From Sphingomonadaceae bacterium (lineage in GTDB: Bacteria; Pseudomonadota; Alphaproteobacteria; Sphingomonadales; Sphingomonadaceae), in assembly GCA_947451145.1 (NCBI GenBank), contig CANFXW010000007.1, forward strand, positions 84,784 to 148,783: a stretch of DNA of 64,000 nt, in the 5' to 3' direction. Positions 37,649 to 45,035 of the stretch are shown here, piece by piece. The translations under genes were made by a program, and so were the position numbers. Every line of letters starts with the position of its first letter. Within the stretch, counting starts at the first letter, position 1. A model generated the notes under the pieces. That model did not search any database and was not told the DNA's origin. It saw only the letters and a list, made by a program, of their open reading frames with translations.

Positions 37649-39176
37649 AGATCGTCTCCACCGCCGGCTTGCCGGTGAAGATACATTGCCCTTGCGGAGC
37701 GTCTGCGTCCATCGGTGTGTTGCGGATGGTCAGCTTGTGCGCTTTCAGCGTCGCCACAACCGCTTCAAGTTCCGCGCCCGTAGGACGTGACCAGCCAAGT
37801 TCGACCCAGCCAGGATACTTGTTGCCCTCGGCAAAGTGCTTGGCGAGTGCATCGAGCGAGGTCACGCCGCGGGTGATATTGGCATCGCGCCGCGCGGTAG
37901 CCTCGGCATGGAGCGAGGCCTGAATTTCCTCGACCAATTCAGCCACCCGGACAACGAAATCGGCGCGCGCCTCGATGTTCGATGCCACCTTGCCGCCTTC
38001 ACCATAGAGCCGGTCACGCCGCAGCCAGCAGACATTGCCGCCCGCCACATCGCGCCCGCCGATCTCGACGATCACCGGCGCGCCCTTCTTCACCCATTGC
38101 CAGCGCTTGGTGGTGGACTTGATGGCGCGTAGATCGAGATGCGCGCGTAGCGGATCGCCAAAGGCGCGCTGGACGTTGAGGCTGGCCATAAGCTCGCGGC
38201 AATAGGCGATGACGGGTAGGTCTTCGTCATTATCGCGGAGCATCGGCACGATCACCACCTGATGCGGGGCGATCTGCGGCGGAACGCGCAGGCCGTCGTC
38301 ATCACCGTGGGTCATGATCACGCCGCCGATCAGACGGGTGGAAACGCCCCATGAGGTAGTGTGGCAATGCTGCTGCGTACCTTCGCGGTCCTGATACTTG
38401 ATGCCCGCAGCTTCGGCGAAGCCGGTGCCGAGGTAGTGGCTGGTTCCGGCCTGCAGCGCCTTGCCATCCTGCATCATCGCTTCGATCGAATAGGTCGCTG
38501 CGGCGCCGGGGAAGCGCTCGTTCTCGGGCTTTTCACCAGCGACGACTGGCATGGCGAGCACGTCCTCCGAAAAGCTCCGGTACATTTCCAGCGCGCGCAG
38601 GGTTTCGTCCATCGCGTCAGCCTTGTCGGCGTGGGCGGTATGGCCTTCCTGCCAGAGGAATTCGCTGGTGCGCAGGAACATGCGGGTGCGCATTTCCCAG
38701 CGCACGACGTTGGCCCACTGGTTGGTCAGCAGCGGCAGGTCACGCCACGATTGCACCCAGCGCGCCATGGCCGCGCCGATCACGGTCTCCGAGGTCGGAC
38801 GCACGATCAGCGGCTCTTCCAGCTTGGCATCGGGATCGGGGACCAGCCCGCCCTTGCCGTCGCCGATCAGCCGGTGATGGGTGACGACCGCCATTTCCTT
38901 GGCAAAGCCGTCAACGTGTTCGGCTTCCTTAGCGAAGTAGGAGAGCGGGATGAACAGCGGGAAATAGCAATTCTGCACGCCCGCAGCCTTGATCCGGGCG
39001 TCCATCACCTGCTGGATGCGCTCCCAGATGCCATAGCCCCAGGGCTTGATCACCATGCAGCCGCGCACGCCCGATTCCTCGGCCATATCGGCTTCGGAAA
39101 TGACCTCCTGATACCAGGCAGCGAAATCGGCTTCGCGGGTGACGGTAAGGGCGTGCTTGATTTTGGTCTGATTCAT
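37629..39176 (-). CDS. proS: Prolyl-tRNA synthetase, short archaeal/eukaryal type (ProS type 3)
   Basis: Class II synthetase charging tRNA-Pro. The 515 aa lack the INS editing domain of the usual bacterial ProS (about 570 aa) and show the archaeal/eukaryal layout: EESGVRGCMVIKPWG, RPTSETVIGAAMARW (motif 2), the LWQEGHTAHA motif, and a C-terminal domain ending in a conserved Tyr (IYVARSY). This type occurs in scattered bacteria including sphingomonads, probably by ancient transfer. It overlaps the M28 peptidase gene by 20 nt and sits 57 nt after phaR. Confidence 0.93.
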   Translation of the reverse strand: MNQTKIKHALTVTREADFAAWYQEVISEADMAEESGVRGCMVIKPWGYGIWERIQQVMDARIKAAGVQNCYFPLFIPLSYFAKEAEHVDGFAKEMAVVTHHRLIGDGKGGLVPDPDAKLEEPLIVRPTSETVIGAAMARWVQSWRDLPLLTNQWANVVRWEMRTRMFLRTSEFLWQEGHTAHADKADAMDETLRALEMYRSFSEDVLAMPVVAGEKPENERFPGAAATYSIEAMMQDGKALQAGTSHYLGTGFAEAAGIKYQDREGTQQHCHTTSWGVSTRLIGGVIMTHGDDDGLRVPPQIAPHQVVIVPMLRDNDEDLPVIAYCRELMASLNVQRAFGDPLRAHLDLRAIKSTTKRWQWVKKGAPVIVEIGGRDVAGGNVCWLRRDRLYGEGGKVASNIEARADFVVRVAELVEEIQASLHAEATARRDANITRGVTSLDALAKHFAEGNKYPGWVELGWSRPTGAELEAVVATLKAHKLTIRNTPMDADAPQGQCIFTGKPAVETIYVARSY

Positions 39177-39233
39177 GGCGGCCTGTTAGCCGCAGAGTGC
39201 CGCCGGTTCAAACCCTCAACGCAACTGACTGGC

Positions 39234-39791
39234 TTACTTGCCGAGTTCTTCCAGCTTTTTCGCCATGGCAGCCATCTGTTCGCGCAAGGCGGACAGTTCG
39301 TCTGCCTGCGTTTCGGCGGGCTTTTCCTCAGGCGTTACGGCGGCTGCGACCCCGGGCATGAAGGCGGCGGCGGCGGCCTTGAACATTTCCATGTTCTGCT
39401 GTGCCAGCTTGGCGAGCGGGTTGGCACCAAGACTTTCCTCGAATGCAGAGCGCAGCTTTTGCTGGTGCTCACGGAAATTATCCATCGAGGCTTCAAGGTA
39501 TTGCGGCAGCAGTCCCTGCATCGAATTGCCATACATGGTGATCAGCTGGCGCAGGAAGTTGACCGGCAGCATCTGCTCGCCGCTCGATTCTTCCTCGACG
39601 ATGATCTGGGTCAGGATCTGGTGCGTAATGTCATCGCCGGTCTTGGCGTCAACAACTTTGAAGTCCACCTCTTCTCGGACCATCTGCGCGAGATGATCGA
39701 GTGTGATATAGCTCGATGACTGCGTGTTATAGAGCCGCCGGTTGGCGTACTTCTTGATGACTACGCACTCGCCGTCTTTAGCCTTGGCCAT
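39234..39791 (-). CDS. phaR: Polyhydroxyalkanoate synthesis repressor PhaR
   Basis: DNA-binding protein that represses phasin and its own gene and binds PHA. The 185 aa have the N-terminal PHB/PHA regulator domain (VVIKKYANRRLYNTQSSSYI, LDHLAQMVREE) and a second accumulation-regulatory domain (LPVNFLRQLITMYGNSMQ), then an Ala-rich tail with a coiled-coil-like end. The 96-nt upstream gap carries a TTGC-rich palindrome. No PHA synthase genes lie in the window. Confidence 0.94.
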   Translation of the reverse strand: MAKAKDGECVVIKKYANRRLYNTQSSSYITLDHLAQMVREEVDFKVVDAKTGDDITHQILTQIIVEEESSGEQMLPVNFLRQLITMYGNSMQGLLPQYLEASMDNFREHQQKLRSAFEESLGANPLAKLAQQNMEMFKAAAAAFMPGVAAAVTPEEKPAETQADELSALREQMAAMAKKLEELGK

Positions 39792-39835
39792 TGATGATGT
39801 TCCTGAACGCCTGCCTGTGAATCAGGCCTTAGCAC

Positions 39836-39868
39836 TTGCACCTAGTGCAGTGCAACATAAGCTATGTT
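39836..39868. promoter_or_regulatory. Candidate PhaR operator (two overlapping palindromes)
   Basis: TTGCAC (39836-39841) and GTGCAA (39850-39855) form an inverted repeat around an 8-nt centre that itself reads CTAGTGCA. It runs straight into AACATA-AGC-TATGTT (39854-39868), a perfect 6+3+6 palindrome. The block lies 45-77 nt before the phaR ATG, where its promoter should be. Autorepression at TGC/GCA-rich sites is reported for PhaR proteins; that this block is the site is inferred. Confidence 0.5.
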
Positions 39869-39887
39869 GCGCAGCGAAAGATTGGTG

Positions 39888-40940
39888 TCAACGACCGAAA
39901 CGACGGCCCAGCGAGGTCAGCAGCTCATACTGCGAAAGGCCGCTGACTTCTGCGGCAAACGGCAAATCATAGGCCATATCGACCCAGTCGCCTTCCTGCA
40001 ATTGCGGTGCAGCAGCAAGATCGATCACGGTCATATCCATCGATACGCGCCCGACCACTGGCAGGTGGACCGTGCCGCTCTTCATCATGCCCTTACCCGA
40101 CCACGCGCGCAGATAGCCGTCGGCATAGCCTATCGCCACCACGCCAGCGCGCATCGGTTGGCTGGCGGTGAAGGTGGCGTTATAGCCGATGCTCTCACCC
40201 GCGGCGACATCGCGCACCTGCATCAGCATGGCCTGCGGCTGCACCACCCGGCGGATATGCGGCGCAAGCTCACCACGCGGCACGCCGCCATAGAGCGAAA
40301 GGCCCGGCCGGGTCAGTGTGCCGTGATAGGCTTCCCCCAGCATGATTCCTGCTGAATTGGCGAGGCTGGTATCGCGTGAAGACACCTGCGCGCAGGCCTG
40401 CTGCCAGCGCGCCAGTTGCACGGCATTGAGCGGGCTGTCCTCGTCGGCAGAGGCAAGGTGGGACATCAGCGTGACGACATCGAGCCCGCCGACCAGCTCA
40501 TCGCCAAGGTCTGCCATGGCGAGCCCAAGCCGGTTGATCCCGGTATCGACCATCAGATCGCAGGCCCCGCCCCCGGCATCATACCAAAACTTTGCCTGCC
40601 GCAGCGAATTGATCACCGGGCGCAGGCCTGCCGAAGCTATGTAAGCCGCGTCTTCAGCCGACTGCGGGCCGTGCAGCACTGAAATGTTGCATGGCTCGAT
40701 CAGTCCGGAAAGCTCGGCAGCTTCAGAAGAATAGGCGACGAAAAAGTCCCGGCACCCTGCCCCGGCCAAGGATTCCCCAACCAGCCTTGCGCCAACGCCA
40801 TAACCATCGGCTTTCACTGCCGCACCGGCGCGCGCCTTGCCCGAAAGCCGGTCAAGCGCGCGCCAGTTGGCGATCAGGGCCTCACGATCAACCGCAAGGC
40901 GGAGCGGAGGCTGTGGCGCGTCAGGCCAAGTCATTTTCAA
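39888..40940 (-). CDS. alr: Alanine racemase
   Basis: PLP enzyme converting L- to D-alanine for peptidoglycan. The 350 aa have the PLP lysine in AVKADGYGVGA, HLASADEDSP, ANSAGIML and the C-terminal VSMDMTVIDLA with the second-domain catalytic region including Tyr in IGYNATF. The start overlaps the end of the MFS gene by 4 nt. D-alanine made here also feeds the stem peptides trimmed by the carboxypeptidase at 14921-16150. Confidence 0.95.
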   Translation of the reverse strand: MKMTWPDAPQPPLRLAVDREALIANWRALDRLSGKARAGAAVKADGYGVGARLVGESLAGAGCRDFFVAYSSEAAELSGLIEPCNISVLHGPQSAEDAAYIASAGLRPVINSLRQAKFWYDAGGGACDLMVDTGINRLGLAMADLGDELVGGLDVVTLMSHLASADEDSPLNAVQLARWQQACAQVSSRDTSLANSAGIMLGEAYHGTLTRPGLSLYGGVPRGELAPHIRRVVQPQAMLMQVRDVAAGESIGYNATFTASQPMRAGVVAIGYADGYLRAWSGKGMMKSGTVHLPVVGRVSMDMTVIDLAAAPQLQEGDWVDMAYDLPFAAEVSGLSQYELLTSLGRRFGR

Positions 40941-42571
40941 GCAGGTGCATCTTCACCGAAATCGCGCGGCGGCCCGCCCGGCAGGCCCCAGATCGCGACG
41001 ATCAGAGCAACCAGCGTTACGCCCCATGCATACCAGAGCCCCGAAAACGGATCTCCCACCTTCGCCACAATATAGGCAGCAATCAGCGGCAGGAAGCCGC
41101 CGAACCAGCCGGTGCCGAGATGATAGGGAATCGACATCGAGCTGTAGCGGATGTGCGGCGGGAACATCTCGGTCAGCAGTGCGGCGACCGGACCATAGGT
41201 CATCCCCGAAAGCGCCATAAGCGCGAACATGCAGCCGAAGATCTTGAGCAATTGTCCAAATGACGGCGTGATCTTGTCGAGCTTGTAGCCTTCCGTCGCC
41301 AGCCATGCCTTCAGCTGCCCGGTGCGTTTGGCCTTGTCATCCCACGCGTAATCGGTGGCAACCGGCAGCGCCTTGCCGCCAACAGTCAAGGTCAGCTCGG
41401 AACTTTCCCCGAGACTGTAGGCAACACCTGTTCCCGCGAGATCAGCGATAAGCTTGCCGCAATTGGTCTTCTGCTTGTCAGCGAAGGGATCGAAGCGGCA
41501 ATCGGGCCCCGAAACCGCAACCGGTGCGCGCTTGGCCGCTGCAGCCAGATCCGGATTGCCGAAATTGCTGATGCCCCAGAACAACGGGAACAGAAGCACC
41601 AGTGTCAGCGCATAGCCCCAGACAATGCTCTTCTTGCGTCCGATGCGGTCTGACAGCTTGCCGAAATAGATGAAGAATATCATCCCCAGACCGGCGCTGA
41701 GGCCAGCCATGATCTCGGCAGTGGTATCCTCGAGCCTCACGGCGGATTTCAGGAAGCTCAGGCCATAGAACATCGCGGTGTACCAGATCACCGTCAGCCC
41801 GGCTCCGACGCCGAACAGTGCGACGAACAGCCGCTTGGGATTGCCGGGATAGGTCATCGATTCGATGAAGGGATTGCCGGCCAGTTCGCCCTCTTCCTGC
41901 ATCGCGCGGAATACCGGGCTTTCCGACAGCTTGAGCCGCATCCACAGCGAGATGGCTAGCAGGCCCATCGACAGGATGAACGGCACGCGCCAGCCCCACG
42001 CCGCCCAGGTATCCTGCCCCATCAGCGCCTTGCAGGTGAGCACGACGATCAGCGACAGGACGAAGCCGCCGACGACAGAGGCCTGAATGAAGCTGGTGAA
42101 ATAGCCGCGACGGCCGGGTGGCGAGTGCTCGGCCACATAGATCGCCGCGCCGCCATATTCACCTCCGAGCGCGAGGCCCTGCAACACGCGAAGCAGAATA
42201 ATGATAATCGGTGCCGCCGTACCAATCGCCGCAGCACTAGGCAGGAAGCCAACGCCGGCTGTCGCAATACCCATCAGGGTAACGGTGACGAGGAAGGTAT
42301 ATTTGCGCCCCAGCTTGTCGCCCAAATAGCCGAACAGGATCGCGCCGAGCGGACGGAAGCCAAAGCCGACGGCGAACCCCGCCCAGACCAGCAGCATCTC
42401 CAGTGTGGCGTTGCCGCTCGGGAAAAAGGTCTTGCCAATGATCGCGGCGAGCGTGCCATAGATGAAGAAATCGTACCATTCGAAGATCGTACCAGCAGAA
42501 CTCGCCGCGATAACGAGGCGGATATCCGCTGCCGTTGGCTTGATATCCGGATGCCGGGCCGGTTCACTCAT
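40937..42571 (-). CDS. MFS transporter, metabolite:H+ symporter (MHS) family
   Basis: A 544-aa 12-helix transporter. Signatures: SAGTIFEWYDFFIYGTLA (MHS start), GFRPLGAILFGYLGDKLGRKY (loop 2-3 motif), GGEYGGAAIYVAE and GKLSDRIGRKK in the second half. I chose ATG 42571 (MSEPARH); 55 upstream residues are unconserved. Between two C-terminal-half helices lies an extra, extracytoplasmic segment of about 100 residues with a pair of Cys. The substrate is not readable; MHS relatives carry dicarboxylates, proline/betaine or shikimate. It overlaps alr by 4 nt. Confidence 0.9.
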   Translation of the reverse strand: MSEPARHPDIKPTAADIRLVIAASSAGTIFEWYDFFIYGTLAAIIGKTFFPSGNATLEMLLVWAGFAVGFGFRPLGAILFGYLGDKLGRKYTFLVTVTLMGIATAGVGFLPSAAAIGTAAPIIIILLRVLQGLALGGEYGGAAIYVAEHSPPGRRGYFTSFIQASVVGGFVLSLIVVLTCKALMGQDTWAAWGWRVPFILSMGLLAISLWMRLKLSESPVFRAMQEEGELAGNPFIESMTYPGNPKRLFVALFGVGAGLTVIWYTAMFYGLSFLKSAVRLEDTTAEIMAGLSAGLGMIFFIYFGKLSDRIGRKKSIVWGYALTLVLLFPLFWGISNFGNPDLAAAAKRAPVAVSGPDCRFDPFADKQKTNCGKLIADLAGTGVAYSLGESSELTLTVGGKALPVATDYAWDDKAKRTGQLKAWLATEGYKLDKITPSFGQLLKIFGCMFALMALSGMTYGPVAALLTEMFPPHIRYSSMSIPYHLGTGWFGGFLPLIAAYIVAKVGDPFSGLWYAWGVTLVALIVAIWGLPGGPPRDFGEDAPA

Positions 42572-42636
42572 GCACAAATCTCCCCCCGCGCGGTGGCGGC
42601 ATTGCAATTTGGCATGCTCTAGCGTCACCCTTCGTC

Positions 42637-43056
42637 TTAGGGAAGCGCATCCAGTGCAGCCATCCACGGCAACAGGATAGCCCCATGGCGCGCAGGATAG
42701 GCTTTGGCAGCTGCAATGACAGCAAGGCCCGGCCAATCGGGCAACGGGCCATCAGCTTTCAGCCATGACTCAAACTGGGCAACGGCGGCTTCAAGGTCGC
42801 CCCGCGATTGACCACCGGCTCCTGCGCCGAAAATCGCCGTGCTGGCTTGGCCCACAGCGCAAGCCTGGGCGGCCATGCCGACTGCAGTAATCCGGCCCGC
42901 CTCATCGGTTTGCAATCCCATGGAGATCGTCGAGCCGCAGGTCTGCGATCGCGCCTTGCCCTGATGAAGCATAGATGGATCATGCGGCCATCGCGCAAGG
43001 CTGGTGGCGAGCGCCAACACCTCGGGCGTGTAGAGCTTGATCGGGGAAGCGCTCAC
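42637..43056 (-). CDS. NifU/IscU-like iron-sulfur scaffold protein (reduced)
   Basis: The 139 aa from GTG 43056 resemble the NifU N-terminal scaffold: YTPEVLALATSLARWP, SQTCGSTISMGL with Cys40, and QACAVGQASTAIF with Cys66. The third cluster-ligand Cys of IscU, normally in the C-terminal third, is absent; the remainder has no Cys. The GTG overlaps the cvpA stop as GTGA. Longer in-frame extensions upstream lie inside cvpA in another frame and are rejected. It may help assemble or repair clusters, but activity is uncertain. Confidence 0.8.
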   Translation of the reverse strand: MSASPIKLYTPEVLALATSLARWPHDPSMLHQGKARSQTCGSTISMGLQTDEAGRITAVGMAAQACAVGQASTAIFGAGAGGQSRGDLEAAVAQFESWLKADGPLPDWPGLAVIAAAKAYPARHGAILLPWMAALDALP

Positions 43057-43586
43057 TTGGCTTTTGGGTTGCTGTGTGCAGCCTGCGCGGCTCTGGCGCG
43101 GCGCTCTCCGATCATCTTGACCAGCGATTCGCTCGCGGCATCGATGAACGGATAGGTCCGCGCCTGCGTGATCCATGTCGGGCGGCCGCCAATGCCCCAG
43201 ACAGTGTCGTAACCCAGCACCATGATCGAAAAGGCCAGCACGATCAGCAGCAAGCCCTTCACCGTGCCGAAGCCGAACCCGATCACGCGATCGATTGGCC
43301 CGATCAGGGAATCCCGGCTGAGCTCTCCCATCCGCCGGGCGATAATCTTGATGATCGCGTAGGGCACCATCAGCAATAGCGCGAAAGACAGAACCGAGGC
43401 TGAGCCCAGATGGTCTCCAACGAAGGGGATCAATTGCACCGTGAGCGGGGTGTGGAAAAAATGGATCGCCCCGAGTGCGATCACCCAAGCGGAGAGTGCA
43501 AGCACCTCCTGCACGAAGCCGCGCATAAATCCGGTGGCTGCTGCGGCGCCAACCACCAGCAGCACGACGATGTCAAACCCTGTCAT
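43053..43586 (-). CDS. cvpA: CvpA family membrane protein
   Basis: Inner-membrane protein with four hydrophobic segments (about 5-22, 28-46, 62-82, 101-124). Family marks: FDIVVLLVVGAAAATGFMRG, LSAWVIALGA and PIDRVIGFGFGTVKG. CvpA is needed for colicin V production in E. coli and for envelope integrity more widely. It lies 11 nt after radA and overlaps the NifU-like gene by 4 nt. Confidence 0.9.
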   Translation of the reverse strand: MTGFDIVVLLVVGAAAATGFMRGFVQEVLALSAWVIALGAIHFFHTPLTVQLIPFVGDHLGSASVLSFALLLMVPYAIIKIIARRMGELSRDSLIGPIDRVIGFGFGTVKGLLLIVLAFSIMVLGYDTVWGIGGRPTWITQARTYPFIDAASESLVKMIGERRARAAQAAHSNPKAK

Positions 43587-43597
43587 TACAAGGGAGT

Positions 43598-44965
43598 TTA
43601 CGCCTCTGCGAATATGCGGTCAACGAGTCTAGAGAGGTGCGGCGCGGCATGTTGGCTTATTCCCGGCACGGCTTGTCCAGAGTCTGGTGAGAGGATCGCC
43701 TCGGAAAAGCCCAGCTTTGCCGCCTCGCGCAAGCGCAGGCTGGCATGGGCAACCGGACGGACCTCCCCAGCCAGCGACACTTCGCCAAACCAGACCGCGC
43801 CCGCCGCCAACGGTTTGTCCGCCAGTGCCGAAACCAGCGCAGCAGCCACGGCGAGATCAGCCGCCGGATCAGACAGGCGATAGCCACCCGCTACGTTGAG
43901 ATAGACCTCGGCGCTCGAAAAATTGAGCCCGCAGCGCGCCTCTAGAACGGCTAGCAGCATGGCCAGCCGCCCATTATCCCAGCCAACCACTGCGCGGCGC
44001 GGTGTTGCGCCGCTCTGCAACTTGACGATCAGGGCCTGAATTTCGACCAGCACCGGCCGCGTGCCTTCCATCGCCGGGAACACGGCAGAGCCCGGCACCG
44101 GATTTTCGCGGCCCGAGAGGAACATCGAGCTGGGGTTGCTCACCTCTTCCAGCCCCGCGCCTGCCATGGCGAATACCCCGATTTCGTCGACCGGCCCAAA
44201 GCGGTTCTTCAAGGACCGCAGGATGCGATACTGGTGGCTGCGCTCGCCTTCAAAGGCCATCACGACGTCGACCATGTGCTCCAGAACGCGCGGGCCGGCG
44301 ATGGTTCCGTCCTTGGTCACGTGGCCGACCAGCACCAGAGCCGCGCTGCTTTCCTTGGCATAGCGGATCAATTCAAAAGCCGAGGCGCGGACCTGGCTGA
44401 CGGTTCCGGGCGCGCCCTCGATCATGTCAGAGTGCATCGTCTGGATCGAATCGATCACCACCAGCGCAGGGCTCGCCATGCCGCGCAGGGTGGTGAGAAT
44501 ATCGCGCACCGATGTTGCTGATGCGAAGAGGATCGGCGCACCCGCCAGCCCCAGCCGATCAGCCCGCAGCCGCACCTGCCCAGCCGCCTCTTCACCGCTG
44601 ATATAGACCACCGTCCCGCCATCCCGGGCGATCCGCGCGGCGGCCTGAAGCAGCAGAGTGGACTTGCCGATCCCCGGATCACCGCCCATCAGCACCGCCG
44701 AACCCGGCACCAGCCCGCCACCCAGCGCGCGATCGAATTCGGCGAGCCCGGTCGAGCGGCGTTGCAACGGCGCACCCGGCGCATCGAGCGGTTCAAAATC
44801 GAGCGGCCTGCCACCCGAAGACAGGTCATGCTTGGCGGAAAACGTAGTTTCGGGCACCTCCTCGCTCAGCGTATTCCATTCGGAACAATCAACGCACTGC
44901 CCCTGCCAGCGGTGCGTGACAGACCCGCAAGCGGAGCAGACATAGCGGCGTTTCGGTTTGGCCAT
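43598..44965 (-). CDS. radA: DNA repair protein RadA
   Basis: RecA-like helicase for branch migration. The 455 aa from ATG 44965 have a zinc finger with C10/C13/C24/C27, Walker A GGDPGIGKST, the RadA-specific LKNRFGPVDEIGVF and a Lon-protease-like C-terminal domain (about 290-450). A longer in-frame N-terminus is possible but begins before the zinc-finger consensus start. It is divergent from the patatin-like gene (70-nt gap). Confidence 0.95.
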   Translation of the reverse strand: MAKPKRRYVCSACGSVTHRWQGQCVDCSEWNTLSEEVPETTFSAKHDLSSGGRPLDFEPLDAPGAPLQRRSTGLAEFDRALGGGLVPGSAVLMGGDPGIGKSTLLLQAAARIARDGGTVVYISGEEAAGQVRLRADRLGLAGAPILFASATSVRDILTTLRGMASPALVVIDSIQTMHSDMIEGAPGTVSQVRASAFELIRYAKESSAALVLVGHVTKDGTIAGPRVLEHMVDVVMAFEGERSHQYRILRSLKNRFGPVDEIGVFAMAGAGLEEVSNPSSMFLSGRENPVPGSAVFPAMEGTRPVLVEIQALIVKLQSGATPRRAVVGWDNGRLAMLLAVLEARCGLNFSSAEVYLNVAGGYRLSDPAADLAVAAALVSALADKPLAAGAVWFGEVSLAGEVRPVAHASLRLREAAKLGFSEAILSPDSGQAVPGISQHAAPHLSRLVDRIFAEA

Positions 44966-45035
44966 CGCGCCTTCATATATAGAACGTAAAGAGAACGCAA
45001 TTGCCACGCGACATTTTCCACGCCATGAGTTTCAA

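Noticed and set aside
43057..43488. In-frame N-terminal extension of the NifU-like gene
   Set aside because: It lies within cvpA in another frame; the GTG at 43056 overlaps the cvpA stop as GTGA and fits the family.
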